DNA from: Hungatella sp. UBA3402
Lineage (GTDB): Bacteria; Bacillota; Clostridia; Lachnospirales; Lachnospiraceae
DNA: 14,587 nucleotides
Direction: 5' to 3'
Assembly: GCA_002358555.1 (NCBI GenBank)
Contig: DEPC01000043.1
Location: 1-14,587, forward strand
Positions 14,512 to 14,587 of this stretch are shown one piece after another (position 1 is the first letter of the stretch; the number at the start of each line of letters is the position of its first letter). A program made the translations under genes and the position numbers. The notes below the pieces were generated by a model, which saw nothing but the letters and a program-made list of their open reading frames with translations, was not told where the DNA came from and made no database searches.

Positions 14512-14587
14512 TTAATATCTATGCAGTAGAGAATTATCATAAATCACTTCTTCCAATCCTGCTATTTTATCCAAATCCTTAATACTG
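14512..14587 (-). CDS. C-terminal end of an unidentified protein (partial)
   Basis: The minus-strand frame from the window edge encodes 24 residues, SIKDLDKIAGLEEVIYDNSL then LHRY, and stops at TAA (complement of 14512-14514). The other two frames of that strand close quickly. The family cannot be told from this tail. It lies upstream of the flavoprotein gene in the same direction, but a separate strong promoter sits between them. Confidence 0.45.
   Translation of the reverse strand, partial: SIKDLDKIAGLEEVIYDNSLLHRY

Noticed and set aside
1..14587. CRISPR array, rRNA genes or prophage module
   Set aside because: No regularly spaced repeats, no rRNA-like sequence and no phage structural or integrase genes were seen anywhere in the window.

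Overview
The window is AT-rich and looks like chromosomal DNA from an anaerobic, low-GC Firmicute, most likely a Clostridia member close to Lachnospiraceae. The main clues are the linked set B12-radical SAM protein / DUF2344 protein / RNase G, ribosome binding sites of the AGGAGG type, sigma-A promoters, and an exported FMN/FAD lipoprotein reductase of the kind common in gut clostridia. The assignment rests on gene content only; no search was run.

Left part (1-2700). The window opens with the last 21 codons of an unidentified plus-strand gene, then a perfect 14-bp inverted repeat resembling insertion-sequence ends (100-192). Next is a minus-strand operon of a prolyl-tRNA deacylase-like (YbaK/ProX) gene followed by proB (glutamate 5-kinase). 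Both genes are broken. The deacylase has a frameshift near its C-terminus that runs it into the proB frame. proB has a 7-bp tandem duplication (919-932) that shifts it out of frame. A divergent LysR-family regulator (1732-2592) is intact, and the shared intergenic region holds LysR-type palindromes.

Middle (2700-5280). Three minus-strand tRNA genes, transcribed Pro(CGG), Glu(CTC), Thr(CGT), lie behind one clear promoter and end at a hairpin terminator. All three read codons ending in G. Divergent from them, with its own promoter, is a solitary OLD-family ATPase-TOPRIM nuclease. It has no UvrD-like helicase partner in the window and is a plausible genome-defence or DNA-processing gene.

Right-centre (5267-11828). 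One tightly packed minus-strand operon runs from a B12-binding radical SAM protein (TIGR03960 type) through its DUF2344 partner (TIGR03936 type) and RNase G to the potassium uptake pair trkA and trkH. Genes overlap by 17, 8 and 4 nt, then have a 12-nt gap. Two internal genes appear to start with TTG. The operon ends in a perfect 9-bp-stem hairpin that overlaps the trkH stop codon.

Right end (11829-14587). A mostly non-coding stretch carries the operon promoter and what looks like the decayed tail of an IS66-type transposase. Next comes a minus-strand lipoprotein flavoenzyme with an FMN-binding domain and a fumarate-reductase-like FAD domain whose substrate-binding residues differ from true fumarate reductases. 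Its promoter overlaps a nested inverted repeat that may be an operator. The window closes inside the 3' end of another minus-strand gene.

The most unusual points are the double lesion in the deacylase-proB operon, the OLD nuclease with an atypical Walker B and a CxxCxxC insert beside the tRNA cluster, and the flavoprotein with a duplicated linker and nested operator.
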